A program made the position numbers and the translations under genes. This document shows positions 28,675 through 38,035 of a stretch of DNA of 64,000 nt, in pieces. Under the pieces are notes generated by a model. That model saw only the letters and a program-made list of their open reading frames with translations, was not told the origin of the DNA and ran no database searches. The stretch spans positions 527,788 to 591,787 of the forward strand of contig NZ_PIQG01000002.1 of assembly GCF_003987435.1 (NCBI RefSeq), written 5' to 3'. Source of the DNA: Pseudidiomarina taiwanensis (GTDB lineage Bacteria; Pseudomonadota; Gammaproteobacteria; Enterobacterales; Alteromonadaceae). How positions within the stretch are numbered: the stretch's first letter is position 1; the number at the start of each line of letters is the position of its first letter.

Positions 28675-31305
28675 ATGTTGCAACGTATTTTTCTGGTGCT
28701 GGCGACGGTAATATTGAGCTTAGGTTCAAGCCAAGCTTTCGCTAAGTCACTTAATGATTACTTACCTGATGATGTCACCTATGACCCAAGCGTGCCTAAA
28801 CCGGCCGAGGTGTTGGGTTATGAAGTCGGTGAATGGCATGTTCGTCATGACCAATTAGTCCGCTATATGGAAGTACTTAGTGAGCACTCTGATCGCTTTC
28901 AACTGGAAGTGACTGGACGGACACATCAACAACGCCCGTTGTTGTTGTTAACGATCACGGCACCAGAGAACTTTGCCAACTTAGAAGAATTGCGCCAGCA
29001 ACATCTTGCCCTTGCTGATCCGAGTCGCGACGGCGATCCAGCCAGCGCTCCGCTTGTTCTTTACATGGGCTATAGCATTCATGGGGATGAGCCAAGTGGT
29101 TCAAATGCAGCCCTGTTGTACGCCTATTATTTAGCCGCTGCACAAGGCGAGAAAATCGAGCAATTACTCAAAGATACCATTATTTTACTCGACCCAAGCT
29201 TAAACCCAGACGGTCTCGCGCGTTTTGCAAACTGGGCAAACCAGCACAAGAGCATGAACTTGGTCAGCGATACCCAGCATCGTGAACACGTCCAAGATAT
29301 GCCGCGTGGCCGCGTCAACCACTATTGGTTTGACTTAAATCGCGACTGGTTGCTGTTGCAACATCCGGAGTCACGGGCGCGGATTACCAACTTCCAAAAG
29401 TGGAAGCCAAATGTCCTAACCGATTTCCATGAAATGGGTACTGACAGCACTTTCTTCTTCCAGCCGGGCATTCCAACGCGGCGCAACCCGCATACTCCAG
29501 AAGAGAATGTAACCTTGACGGCTGAATTAGCCGAAGAGCACGCGGCAGCACTCGATGCCAAAGCGCGGTTGTACTATACCGAAGAATCTTTCGATGATTT
29601 TTATGTCGGCAAGGGTTCGACCTATCCTGACGTTCAAGGCGCAATCGGTATCTTGTTTGAGCAAGGTTCTAGTCGCGGCCATGCGCAAGATTCAATCAAT
29701 GGCTTAGTCGAGTTCCCATTCACTATCGAGAACCAATTTATTACCTCGCTCACCACCATGTATGGTGCCCATGCCCGCAAAGAAGCTTTCTTAGACTATC
29801 AACAGCGCTTCTTTGACAACGCCATGGAGAAAGCGAAAAAAGACGATTACAAAGGCTATGTTTTTGGTGGCGTTGATGACGCAGGCCGAGTCCAGGGCAT
29901 GCTCGATATCCTCCGCCAGCACCAAATCGAAGTGTATCAACTGACCCGTAATATCACCATTGATGGCCGTCGTTTTGATGCGGACAACAGCTTTTATGTG
30001 CCTTTAGAGCAACCGCAATATACCTTAATTAAAGCGGTGTTTAGCACCCAGCAAAGCTTCCGTGATAATACTTTCTATGATGTTTCGAGTTGGAGCTTAC
30101 CGTTAGCGTTTGATGTCGATTTCGCGCGCTTTGATGGTCGTCGCATTAATATTGCTGATGAAGTATATGAAGCCCCACGCTTTACCGGCAAACGCCTTGC
30201 TGACAATGCTGTTGCGTATGCGTTTGAATGGCATCACTACTTCGCACCACGCGCTTTGCAGCAATTACTCGAAGCAGGTATTCATGTGCGTCAAGCAGAT
30301 GAGAGCTTCACTGCCAGCACCGGCTCAGGTAACAAAGATTTCGCGCAGGGCGCAGTGGTGATCACCCAAGCCTATCAACAGCAGGATTGGGTCGCCGTAC
30401 AAGACAAAGTGCTCGAAATTGCGATCGACAACCAGATCGATGTCTTTTCGATTAACAGTGGCTTAACTCCGCGCGGGATTGACCTCGGGAGTCGCAACCT
30501 GCGTCCAGTCGAGCCAATTAGCGTGATGATGTTGGTCGGCACCGACACCAATATGTACGAAAACGGTGAGACCTGGTACTACCTCGATCGCCATGTTGGG
30601 GTTCCGGTTTCGATGGTCGATACCGACCGTTTGATGCGTAGCGACCTGTCTCGCTATACCCACATTATTATGGTTGATGGTAGCTATCGCAGCTTAACGA
30701 AAGCTGCAGCGGAGCGCCTACAACAATGGGTACGCCAAGGTGGAACCGTGATTGGTCAACGCGGTGGTGCGCGCTGGCTCGCTGAACACGGCATTCTGCA
30801 AGGTAAGTTTGTTGCTGGCGATGCCTTCAAAGAGAAATTCCCAACTGCCGACTTAAGCTTCGCGGATATGGACAGCTATTACGGCAAGCGTCGGGTTGCT
30901 GGAGCCATTTTCGGGGTAACCCTCGATACCACGCATCCACTTAGCTTCGGTATGACCGATGCACGCTTACCTATGTTCAAGAACAGTCTGAACGCGCTTG
31001 AAGTGCCGAACAGTCCGTTTGTCAGTGTCGCACGCTATAACGATGAGCCTCTACTCGCGGGTTATGCTGCGGCAGAAAACCGTGAAGTGATTGGTGGCAA
31101 AACGGCTATCTTAGCGCATCGTTTGGGCAGTGGTCGGGTTATCGGCTTTGCTGATAACGTCAACTTCCGAGCCTACTTCTGGGGTACCGCTAAGTTGTTA
31201 AGTAATGCCATCTTTATGGCGCCAGCAATCACCCCTACAGTGAGCGATGAAGAAAACGCTGCGGCAGCGGCTGAAGAAGCTGCAGAGCAAGCACACGCCC
31301 ACTAA
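28675..31305 (+). CDS. Secreted M14 family zinc carboxypeptidase
   Basis: A large (876-residue) exported metallocarboxypeptidase. Signal peptide MLQRIFLVLATVILSLGSSQAFA, then the M14 domain with zinc ligands His136 and Glu139 (SIHGDEPSG) and His252 (DFHEMG), the DLNRDW segment, and catalytic Glu329 (ILFEQGSS). About 450 further residues form a C-terminal extension seen in the long M14 proteins of Alteromonadales, ending in an Ala/Glu/His tail. The ribosome binding site AAGGAG precedes ATG 28675. It probably degrades external peptides. Its stop shares CTAA with comF. Confidence 0.88.
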   Translation: MLQRIFLVLATVILSLGSSQAFAKSLNDYLPDDVTYDPSVPKPAEVLGYEVGEWHVRHDQLVRYMEVLSEHSDRFQLEVTGRTHQQRPLLLLTITAPENFANLEELRQQHLALADPSRDGDPASAPLVLYMGYSIHGDEPSGSNAALLYAYYLAAAQGEKIEQLLKDTIILLDPSLNPDGLARFANWANQHKSMNLVSDTQHREHVQDMPRGRVNHYWFDLNRDWLLLQHPESRARITNFQKWKPNVLTDFHEMGTDSTFFFQPGIPTRRNPHTPEENVTLTAELAEEHAAALDAKARLYYTEESFDDFYVGKGSTYPDVQGAIGILFEQGSSRGHAQDSINGLVEFPFTIENQFITSLTTMYGAHARKEAFLDYQQRFFDNAMEKAKKDDYKGYVFGGVDDAGRVQGMLDILRQHQIEVYQLTRNITIDGRRFDADNSFYVPLEQPQYTLIKAVFSTQQSFRDNTFYDVSSWSLPLAFDVDFARFDGRRINIADEVYEAPRFTGKRLADNAVAYAFEWHHYFAPRALQQLLEAGIHVRQADESFTASTGSGNKDFAQGAVVITQAYQQQDWVAVQDKVLEIAIDNQIDVFSINSGLTPRGIDLGSRNLRPVEPISVMMLVGTDTNMYENGETWYYLDRHVGVPVSMVDTDRLMRSDLSRYTHIIMVDGSYRSLTKAAAERLQQWVRQGGTVIGQRGGARWLAEHGILQGKFVAGDAFKEKFPTADLSFADMDSYYGKRRVAGAIFGVTLDTTHPLSFGMTDARLPMFKNSLNALEVPNSPFVSVARYNDEPLLAGYAAAENREVIGGKTAILAHRLGSGRVIGFADNVNFRAYFWGTAKLLSNAIFMAPAITPTVSDEENAAAAAEEAAEQAHAH

Positions 31306-32003
31306 TCGCTCTGGGTATTCGCCTCGGTCAAGGCGAATACCCAAGCATCCACAGTTGTTGCGCCGCGGTGTTGAATTACTTGTGCCGCGGCCGATACTGA
31401 AGCCCCCGTTGTTAACACATCATCGAGCAAGGCAATGCGCTGCTGCTTAAGTGTCCTTGTGCAATGAAACACCTGTTGCATATTCTGCCAGCGTAAAGCT
31501 CGATTCGAGCGGTGCTGTTGGCCGCGGTCATGCAACCGCCGTAAGCCGCCGTAAGCGACCGGAATAGTTAGAATCTGCCCGACCTGTTTCGCTAATAACG
31601 CCGCTTGGTTATAACCTCGTAGCTGCCAACGCTTGCGCGTCATTGGCATGGGCATGATCAAGTCGGGCCATGGCCGCCCGCTAAGCTGATAGCATTTAGT
31701 AAGCTGTGCTGCGAGTAAGGGCGCGAGATCATAAGCTAACTCGGGGCGCCCTTGAAACTTTAATTGACGAATCAGGTTTTGACTGAGCGGATGCCATGCA
31801 CATGCCGCATACCAAGCATCCCCAAATACTGGACCACGATGGCCATACCGCCACTTCTGACAACGCGGTGGCAAGCGCGGTAGGTCGGCTCGACAATAAT
31901 CACAAAAACCACCGACATCGGTGAGTCGAAGTGGCTGTTGGCATAACCAACAGACCTTGGCTAATTGGCCGAGCTTGGCAAATGACTGCCGGATCGATAC
32001 CAT
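31302..32003 (-). CDS. comF: ComF family phosphoribosyltransferase-like protein
   Basis: 233 residues. An N-terminal zinc ribbon (Cys18, Cys21, Cys34, Cys37) precedes a phosphoribosyltransferase domain with the PRPP loop ALLDDVLTTGAS. ComF/GntX proteins are linked to DNA uptake during transformation, possibly at the single-strand translocation step. Orientation next to bioH is as in other gammaproteobacteria. AAGGAA precedes ATG 32003. Confidence 0.92.
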   Translation of the reverse strand: MVSIRQSFAKLGQLAKVCWLCQQPLRLTDVGGFCDYCRADLPRLPPRCQKWRYGHRGPVFGDAWYAACAWHPLSQNLIRQLKFQGRPELAYDLAPLLAAQLTKCYQLSGRPWPDLIMPMPMTRKRWQLRGYNQAALLAKQVGQILTIPVAYGGLRRLHDRGQQHRSNRALRWQNMQQVFHCTRTLKQQRIALLDDVLTTGASVSAAAQVIQHRGATTVDAWVFALTEANTQSD

Positions 32004-32051
32004 TGCATTTCCTTATGCGTTCAAGCGCTGAAATCTGTCAACGAGGCCTTT

Positions 32052-32825
32052 ATGGTAACGCCTGTATGGTCAAAAATCAGTGGCACTGGGGAGGATATTG
32101 TTGTCCTCCATGGCTGGGGCTTAAATGGCAATATTTGGACCCCGGTAAGTGCGCAATTGGCCCAGTTAGGGCGGCTCCATCAGCTCGATCTACCCGGCTA
32201 CGGCGAGTCACCATGGCCCGCTGAATTGCCTCTTTCGTTCGAACATTTATGCCAACTGACGGCGCAGACGCTGCCGCCTCGATGTCATTTAATCGGTTGG
32301 AGTTTAGGCGGCTTGGTAGCCAGCCAAATTGCCCTCGATGATCCTGAGCGTATTCAATCCTTAGTCACGGTTGCCTCAAGTCCATATTTCCCGGCGGCAG
32401 AAAACTGGCCGGGGATTGAACCGCATATTCTGTCGACTTTCGCACGCCAATTAAGCCGCGATTTTAAGCGCACGGTGGAGCGGTTTTTAGCCTTACAAAG
32501 TATGGGCAGCCCGCATGCGAAGGCGGACGTAAGACAAATCAAAGAATGGTTATTTGCCAAACCCATGGCAAGCGTTGAAGTGCTTCACGCAGGGCTTGAT
32601 ATGCTTGCAGAGGTCGATTTACGCCCGCGCTTGCATGAGTTACAACTGCCATTTCTGCGCATTTATGGACGCCTTGACGCGCTGGTACCGGCGCGTTTAA
32701 AAACTCAAGTCGATCAGTTAGCTCCTAACAGTGAAGCGGTGGTCGCACCCAATTGCAGCCACGCCCCATTTATTTCTGATCCTGAGTTTTTTATGACGCA
32801 ATTACAGCGCTTTTATCAGCGCTGA
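32052..32825 (+). CDS. bioH: Pimeloyl-ACP methyl ester carboxylesterase
   Basis: Alpha/beta hydrolase that frees pimeloyl-ACP from its methyl ester in biotin synthesis. 257 residues. The HGWGLNG oxyanion motif, nucleophile Ser84 in GWSLGG, the aspartate in YGRLDALVP and the histidine in CSHAPF form the triad. It is divergent from comF (48 bases) and overlaps the 3' end of mutM by ten bases. Confidence 0.94.
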   Translation: MVTPVWSKISGTGEDIVVLHGWGLNGNIWTPVSAQLAQLGRLHQLDLPGYGESPWPAELPLSFEHLCQLTAQTLPPRCHLIGWSLGGLVASQIALDDPERIQSLVTVASSPYFPAAENWPGIEPHILSTFARQLSRDFKRTVERFLALQSMGSPHAKADVRQIKEWLFAKPMASVEVLHAGLDMLAEVDLRPRLHELQLPFLRIYGRLDALVPARLKTQVDQLAPNSEAVVAPNCSHAPFISDPEFFMTQLQRFYQR

Positions 32826-33631
32826 CATTTCGGGCAGTAGACTGTAGTACGCTGCCCCAAGCGAATCTCTTTCAGCCGAGTTTTGCAATTCATGCAAAGC
32901 TTACCGCCACGTCCATAAACGGCTAACTCCTGTTTGAAATAGCCGGGTTGACCATCGGCTTGGGTGAAATCTTGTAACGTCGTGCCCCCTTGTTCTATCG
33001 CGCGCGCAAGGGTTGCTTTGATAATCGGAACCAGCTTTTGATAGCGTGCCTTGCTCACCTTGCCGGCAGCCCGCTTCGGATGAATGCCTGCTTTAAATAA
33101 GCTCTCGTTGGCATAGATGTTACCTACCCCAACCACAACATGGTTATCCATGATAAAGGTTTTGATTGCTTGCTGACGACCACGGGATTGGGCAAATAAA
33201 TAATCCGCGTCAAAGTCATCGGTCAGAGGTTCAGGGCCGAGACTGGTCAATAATGGGTGGCTCTTGCCGGGGTGCTCCTCACTGTATAACCAACAGCCGA
33301 ATCTGCGTGGATCATTAAACCGTAGCGCCAGCCCGTTCTCGAGTTGCAGCTCAACATGGTCGTGCTTAACCACCAGGGTGTCATCTGGCACCACACGTAA
33401 CGCTCCGGACATACCTAAATGAATGATCACATAGCCTTTATCGGTGTGCAGAATAAGATACTTAGCGCGCCGCTCGACCTTTTCAATGCGCCCGCCAACA
33501 ACATTTTGTAGCGTGCTTGGCACGGGCCAGCGCAGACGCTCATCGCGCACCACCACTTGGCGGATCACTTGCCCTTCGATATGCGGTGCGACCCCGCGCC
33601 GACTCACTTCAACTTCTGGTAACTCTGGCAT
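32816..33631 (-). CDS. mutM: Formamidopyrimidine-DNA glycosylase
   Basis: Base-excision repair enzyme that removes 8-oxoguanine and formamidopyrimidines. 271 residues with the canonical N-terminus PELPEVE, where the exposed proline is the nucleophile after Met removal; this fixes the start at 33631. The H2TH region ([12 protein letters not shown]) and the C-terminal zinc finger (four cysteines in the last 27 residues) are intact. The neighbourhood with rpmG-rpmB-radC matches other gammaproteobacteria, but the 2OG oxygenase gene intervenes. Confidence 0.97.
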   Translation of the reverse strand: MPELPEVEVSRRGVAPHIEGQVIRQVVVRDERLRWPVPSTLQNVVGGRIEKVERRAKYLILHTDKGYVIIHLGMSGALRVVPDDTLVVKHDHVELQLENGLALRFNDPRRFGCWLYSEEHPGKSHPLLTSLGPEPLTDDFDADYLFAQSRGRQQAIKTFIMDNHVVVGVGNIYANESLFKAGIHPKRAAGKVSKARYQKLVPIIKATLARAIEQGGTTLQDFTQADGQPGYFKQELAVYGRGGKLCMNCKTRLKEIRLGQRTTVYCPKCQR

Positions 33632-33698
33632 CAAATAACTCTTGCTCTAAGAAAAAACTTACCCTATATTTCGCGCAAAATTGAGCGAGGCATAGTGC

Positions 33699-34349
33699 TT
33701 GAACCCAACCGGATTAACCCCAACTGCTTTTGATTTTCAGGCAATTGATTGCGACCAATTGGTCCGCAACGGCTATGTCATTGTACCTGATTTTCTGAGC
33801 GCTGCGCATACTCGCCTGCTCTATCAATACGCGCAACAATTACCCGATTACGAATGGCAACAAGCTGGCATTGGTCGGGCGGATGACTACAGCACCAATA
33901 CGCGCATCCGCCAAGATAAGATCCGTTGGCTCAGCCGTGCTAATACACTTGAGACAAATTACTTAAATGGCCTTGAGACACTGCGGCTGCAGCTGAATCG
34001 CGAGTTATTTATGGGGCTATTCGACTATGAGTGCCACTTAGCCCATTATCCGCCGGGCGCTTTTTATCGCAAGCACCTGGATGCCTTTAAAGGCCGCAGT
34101 AATCGAATCTTAACCACTGTGCTCTACCTGAATCCAGATTGGAGTAGCACAGATGGTGGGCAGTTGGTGATCTACGGGCAACGCCAAGAGATCCTTGAAA
34201 CCGTGCTACCCGAGGCGGGTAAGCTGGTGCTGTTTTTAAGTGACAAGTTTGTCCACGAGGTACTTGCTGGACAACGCGACCGCTACAGTATTACCGGGTG
34301 GTTCCGCTTAAACGCCAGCATTGGCGGGGTCATTGACCCAAGTCGCTAA
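33699..34349 (+). CDS. 2OG-Fe(II) oxygenase superfamily protein
   Basis: A 216-residue dioxygenase of the prolyl 4-hydroxylase/SM-20 class. The iron triad is His126-x-Asp128 (KHLDAF) and His186 (VHEVL), with Arg195 for 2-oxoglutarate. The pattern NRILTTVLYLN...GGQLVIYG is typical of this family. The substrate is unknown; relatives hydroxylate ribosomal or translation proteins, and the next genes encode ribosomal proteins, which is suggestive only. TTG 33699 is the most likely start given GAGCGAGG at 33683-33690. A terminator follows. Confidence 0.82.
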   Translation: MNPTGLTPTAFDFQAIDCDQLVRNGYVIVPDFLSAAHTRLLYQYAQQLPDYEWQQAGIGRADDYSTNTRIRQDKIRWLSRANTLETNYLNGLETLRLQLNRELFMGLFDYECHLAHYPPGAFYRKHLDAFKGRSNRILTTVLYLNPDWSSTDGGQLVIYGQRQEILETVLPEAGKLVLFLSDKFVHEVLAGQRDRYSITGWFRLNASIGGVIDPSR

Positions 34350-34354
34350 CAATA

Positions 34355-34380
34355 AAAAACCCGGCCAAGGCCGGGTTTTT
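34355..34380. terminator. Bidirectional terminator between the 2OG oxygenase gene and rpmG
   Basis: AAAAACCCGGCC-AA-GGCCGGGTTTTT is a 12-base-pair perfect inverted repeat with A and T tracts on the two sides, serving the oxygenase gene on plus and the rpmBG operon on minus. Confidence 0.95.
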
Positions 34381-34403
34381 CAAAACTGCAAAAGCAAATC
34401 AAC

Positions 34404-34559
34404 TTACTTGATTTTGGCTTCTTTGAACATGACATGCTTACGCACAACGGGATCGTACTTTTTGATCTCCATTTTTTCAGGCATGTTACGCTTGTTCTTG
34501 TCGGTAGTGTAGAAGTAACCTGTACCGGCTGATGAAACTAAACGAATCTTATCACGCAT
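34404..34559 (-). CDS. rpmG: 50S ribosomal protein L33
   Basis: A 51-residue protein with the L33 pattern [19 protein letters not shown] followed by a lysine-rich C-terminus ending in KEAKIK. It is the cysteine-free form of L33. It lies 11 bases after rpmB on the same strand and is followed by the shared terminator. Confidence 0.97.
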   Translation of the reverse strand: MRDKIRLVSSAGTGYFYTTDKNKRNMPEKMEIKKYDPVVRKHVMFKEAKIK

Positions 34560-34570
34560 GGTTTAACTCC

Positions 34571-34807
34571 TTACACTTTCTCGCCACGAGCGCGCAAGTC
34601 TGCGAGCACAGTGTCGATACCTTTCTTATCGATGATACGCATACCTTTAGTAGAGATACGCAATTTCACCCAACGCTTCTCTGATTCAACCCAGAAACGG
34701 TGAGATTGTAGATTCGGCAGGAAACGACGCTTGGTCGCGTTGTTCGCGTGCGAGCGGTTGTTACCCACTACGGGACGCTTTCCTGTAACTTGACATACTC
34801 GTGACAT
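34571..34807 (-). CDS. rpmB: 50S ribosomal protein L28
   Basis: 78 residues, [12 protein letters not shown] start and [16 protein letters not shown] core typical of gammaproteobacterial L28. GGAG sits about ten bases before ATG 34807. First gene of the rpmB-rpmG operon, with a good sigma70 promoter about 75 bases upstream. Confidence 0.98.
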   Translation of the reverse strand: MSRVCQVTGKRPVVGNNRSHANNATKRRFLPNLQSHRFWVESEKRWVKLRISTKGMRIIDKKGIDTVLADLRARGEKV

Positions 34808-34882
34808 CGTTCTTTACTCCAAAAATATCTTTCTAGCTCGCCTTTCGCCCATCGCGGCCATGCCTTGAATTCGAGGGCGCAA

Positions 34883-34911
34883 TTTATACAGTAATTTCTC
34901 GCAGCAATCAA
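34883..34911 (-). promoter_or_regulatory. rpmB-rpmG promoter
   Basis: On the minus strand TTGATT (34911-34906) and TATAAA (34888-34883) are 17 bases apart. A GC-rich discriminator (GCGCC) follows shortly after, as in stringently controlled ribosomal promoters. Confidence 0.75.
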
Positions 34912-34979
34912 GTGATCACTGTGATTTTTTGATCGTTTGATCCTAATTCGGGGGGCTCAAATTCAGCTGCGCTACTTTA

Positions 34980-35657
34980 CTACAACAGCCCTCGTTCAGC
35001 AAACGATACTGGTTCTCCGGCACCAATAACAAAATGATCCAACAGTGCAACGTCGATCAGGTGCAGCGCTCGCTTGAGTCGGTCGGTCACGCGTTGGTCG
35101 GCATCGCTTGGCTCCGCAACACCCGAGGGATGGTTATGGGCGAGAATCACCGCCGCGGCATTATGTTGCATCACCAGTTTAATAATCTCGCGTGGATACA
35201 CGGGCGCTGCATTGATGGTGCCATAAAAAAGTTCGACATACTTTAATAGCCGATGCTGACTATCCAGTAGCAAGACGACGAACACTTCACGTTCTTGATG
35301 CCGTAACTGCGCAGTTAAGTAATCTTTCACCATGGCTGGCTGAGTAAAACCATCACTGCGCTGCAATTGCCAACTCAAATAGCGCCGCGAGAGTTCCATA
35401 ATCACTTGCAGTTGCATCACCCGAGCCGGACCAATACCGGGATGTTGCAACAACTTGTCCGCTTCAGCACATAACAGCCCACCAATGCCGTCAAAGGCGT
35501 GTAACAACTCGCGCGAAAAAGCGACCACATCTTTGCCGCGCACACCGGTGCCTAACAAAATCGCAAGTAACTCCGAGTCGGCAAGACCTTGCACGCCATG
35601 ATTCGACATTTTCTCGCGCGGCCGCTCGGCCGCAGGCCATTGTTTGATCGACGCCAT
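34980..35657 (-). CDS. radC: RadC family JAB/MPN domain protein
   Basis: 225 residues: an N-terminal helix-hairpin-helix part (about 30-90, with GIGPAR) and a C-terminal JAMM domain with His174, His176, Ser184 and Asp187 (HxH-x7-SxxD). The historic DNA-repair role has been withdrawn in E. coli; the biochemical function is unclear. AAGGAGGA in front of ATG 35657 sets the start. The order rpmG-rpmB-radC-coaBC is the normal gammaproteobacterial one. Confidence 0.94.
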   Translation of the reverse strand: MASIKQWPAAERPREKMSNHGVQGLADSELLAILLGTGVRGKDVVAFSRELLHAFDGIGGLLCAEADKLLQHPGIGPARVMQLQVIMELSRRYLSWQLQRSDGFTQPAMVKDYLTAQLRHQEREVFVVLLLDSQHRLLKYVELFYGTINAAPVYPREIIKLVMQHNAAAVILAHNHPSGVAEPSDADQRVTDRLKRALHLIDVALLDHFVIGAGEPVSFAERGLL

Positions 35658-35694
35658 ATGTTCCTCCTTGAACAAAACCCATGATGAGTGCCAT

Positions 35695-35719
35695 AAAAAA
35701 ACCACCTTAACGGTGGTTT
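35695..35719 (-). terminator. Intrinsic terminator or attenuator upstream of radC
   Basis: AAACCACC-TTAAC-GGTGGTTT, an eight-base-pair stem, is followed on the minus strand by an uninterrupted T tract. It ends the small lipoprotein transcript. Only 37 bases separate it from the radC start, so either radC has a very close promoter or this hairpin attenuates read-through into radC. Confidence 0.85.
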
Positions 35720-35762
35720 CTAAAACTCGCAATCGTATAGCTTTGCGGGTGATTGACGCTAT

Positions 35763-36035
35763 TTAGTTGTCGATAGGTGCGCTAATTGTGCTGCGTTGAA
35801 ACTCAGAGAGCTCGCTTTGCGCTTGTTCGCGTTCTTGATCAATTTGCTCTTGGGTACGACAACGGCGACGTTTAAAGTTGGTTCCCACCACATGCTCTGA
35901 AGTACAGATATAAACCACTTCTGCCGTTTCTTGTTGTGTGTCTGCGGTGGTTTCTGTCGCGGTGCTTGTCGTTTTGTTGCCGCTTGCGCATCCTGCAAGA
36001 ACGAGAGCTGCAACAGGTAAAATAACTTTTAACAT
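35763..36035 (-). CDS. Small lipoprotein of unknown function
   Basis: A 90-residue predicted lipoprotein with lipobox LAGC at about residues 13-16, then a Thr/Glu-rich linker and a segment VYICTSEHVVGTNFKRRRCRT holding two cysteines. Proteins of this kind are common in Alteromonadales but I do not recognise a named family. AAGGAA precedes ATG 36035, and a strong terminator follows the stop. Confidence 0.75.
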   Translation of the reverse strand: MLKVILPVAALVLAGCASGNKTTSTATETTADTQQETAEVVYICTSEHVVGTNFKRRRCRTQEQIDQEREQAQSELSEFQRSTISAPIDN

Positions 36036-36171
36036 ATTTTAATTCCTTTGTATAAGAGTTGTTATAAGCTAACAGTTGTTGTTCTTTTGTACAAACCTTT
36101 TGTGGAACTGACTCGCATTTTATTTTGCCCTCGTGGTATCTTTACAACATCTTAAAAGGTAAGGACTCACT

Positions 36172-37407
36172 ATGAGCGAAAGGCATGAAGAATCGCTACA
36201 CGGCAAAAAGATCCTGATCGGCATCAGCGGTGGGATTGCAGCCTATAAGATTCCCGAACTGGTGCGTCGTACCCGCGACCTTGGTGCGGACGTCCGCGTG
36301 GTGATGACGAAAGGCGCCCAAGCGTTTATTACGCCGCTTACCCTGCAAGCCGTTTCAGGCCATCCCGTGCACCATGACCTACTCGACCCTGCTGCAGAAG
36401 CGGCAATGGGACATATTGAGCTGGCCAAATGGGCCGATGCCATTCTGATCGCACCAGCAAGCGCTAATACTCTGGGTCGGCTTGCGCATGGCCTGGCTGA
36501 TGATTTGCTCAGTACCTTGTGCTTAGCGACCACGGCCCCTGTGCTACTGGCACCTGCGATGAACCAGCAAATGTGGGCGGCCCCAGCAGTCCAAGCAAAT
36601 TTGCAACGCTTGCAGCAATTTGGCTATCAGATCATCGCCCCAGCCGAAGGCGAACAAGCGTGTGGTGATGTCGGTGCGGGACGTATGCCAGAACCACTGC
36701 AGCTTCGTGAAGCCTTGGTTAAGGTATTGACCACAGCTGCACAGCCGCAAATTTTAGCAGGCAAGCAACTGGTGATTACCGCGGGACCAACTCAAGAAGC
36801 CATCGATCCAGTACGTTATCTCAGTAACCATAGCTCCGGTAAAATGGGGTTTGCGTTAGCGCAAGCTGCGACGGCGCTTGGCGCTCAAGTTACGCTCGTT
36901 AGCGGACCAACTCGGCTGACCACACCCGTCGGCGTTAAGCGGATTGATGTGACGAGTGCGGCAGAAATGCTCGAAGCCGTGCAAGCAGCATTACCTGGCT
37001 GTGATATTTTTGTCGGCTGTGCTGCGGTTGCAGATTATCGCCCGGCGCAAGCGGCGAGCGCAAAGATGAAGAAATCGGGCGCAACCCTTACGCTCGAGTT
37101 GACCCCTAACCCCGATATTTTAGCGACCGTGGCCGCGCAACCTAATGCCCCTTTTTGTATCGGCTTTGCCGCTGAGACACATGATGTTGTCAGCTATGCC
37201 ACCGGTAAGCTTGAGCGCAAAAAGTTAAATATGATCGCCGCCAACGATGTCAGCGATCCCGCCCTTGGATTTAATACTGATGATAACGCCATGACCCTTA
37301 TTTGGCGTGATGCACAAAACGAAATCCAACAAACCGAATTGCCCCGTGCCAGCAAACTCGAATTGGCGTTCGCCATTTTCGCCCGTGCGGCACAGTTATT
37401 ACCCTAG
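36172..37407 (+). CDS. coaBC: Bifunctional phosphopantothenoylcysteine decarboxylase/phosphopantothenate-cysteine ligase
   Basis: Two consecutive CoA synthesis steps in one 411-residue protein. The N-terminal CoaC flavoprotein domain has GSGGIAAYK-type FMN binding, His81, the PAMN motif with Asn131, and Cys164 in the substrate flap ACGDVGAGRM. The CoaB domain begins near residue 190 with GPTQEAIDPVRYLSNHSSGKMG and includes Lys298 in the SAKMKK dimer loop. It precedes slmA by 24 bases; dut, which commonly lies between these two genes, is absent. Confidence 0.97.
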   Translation: MSERHEESLHGKKILIGISGGIAAYKIPELVRRTRDLGADVRVVMTKGAQAFITPLTLQAVSGHPVHHDLLDPAAEAAMGHIELAKWADAILIAPASANTLGRLAHGLADDLLSTLCLATTAPVLLAPAMNQQMWAAPAVQANLQRLQQFGYQIIAPAEGEQACGDVGAGRMPEPLQLREALVKVLTTAAQPQILAGKQLVITAGPTQEAIDPVRYLSNHSSGKMGFALAQAATALGAQVTLVSGPTRLTTPVGVKRIDVTSAAEMLEAVQAALPGCDIFVGCAAVADYRPAQAASAKMKKSGATLTLELTPNPDILATVAAQPNAPFCIGFAAETHDVVSYATGKLERKKLNMIAANDVSDPALGFNTDDNAMTLIWRDAQNEIQQTELPRASKLELAFAIFARAAQLLP

Positions 37408-37431
37408 TGAGCTAAGGATAAACGTAACCTC

Positions 37432-38010
37432 ATGACTAAACCGAATCGCAAGCAAGAAATTCTCGGAACTCTCGCGGCAATGCTGGAAACCAGCCATGGT
37501 CAGCGTATCACCACTGCCCGCTTAGCAGCTGACCTAGGCGTTTCTGAAGCCGCCTTATATCGCCACTTTCCATCCAAGGCACGGATGTTTGAAGGTTTGA
37601 TTGAATTCACTGAGGACACATTGCTCAGCCGCATCAATCAGATTATCGAAGTTGAAAAAGACGTCTCGGTACGCTGCCAAATGATTTTAAAAGTGGTACT
37701 GACCTTTATCGAACGGAATCCCGGCATCAGTCGCGTGTTAAGCGGCGACGCACTGCTTGGTGAGCATGAACGCCTGCGCGCTCGGGTGAAAGGTTTATTC
37801 GATAAAATCGAAGCGAGTTTAAAACAAACGCTGCGTGAGCATGGCATGCGCGCTGGGTTTCATCAGCAGATGGATGAAGCGGCTTTCGCTAACCTGCTAC
37901 TAAGTTATGTGGAAGGTAAACTCGGCCAATTTGTACGCTCAGAATTCAAAACTGCTCCGACGGCACACTTTGACCAACATTGGCACTGGCTCGCTGGCCC
38001 TTTAGCTTGA
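37432..38010 (+). CDS. slmA: Nucleoid occlusion factor SlmA
   Basis: TetR-family DNA-binding protein that prevents FtsZ ring assembly over the chromosome. 192 residues; helix-turn-helix at about 27-48 ([23 protein letters not shown]) and the characteristic [20 protein letters not shown] segment. It is co-directional with coaBC and converges on gpsA. With SulA-like, EnvC and FtsEX proteins it is one of several division genes in this window. Confidence 0.96.
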   Translation: MTKPNRKQEILGTLAAMLETSHGQRITTARLAADLGVSEAALYRHFPSKARMFEGLIEFTEDTLLSRINQIIEVEKDVSVRCQMILKVVLTFIERNPGISRVLSGDALLGEHERLRARVKGLFDKIEASLKQTLREHGMRAGFHQQMDEAAFANLLLSYVEGKLGQFVRSEFKTAPTAHFDQHWHWLAGPLA

Positions 38011-38035
38011 GCGGAGCCGGCATCGGCAGCGCTCG

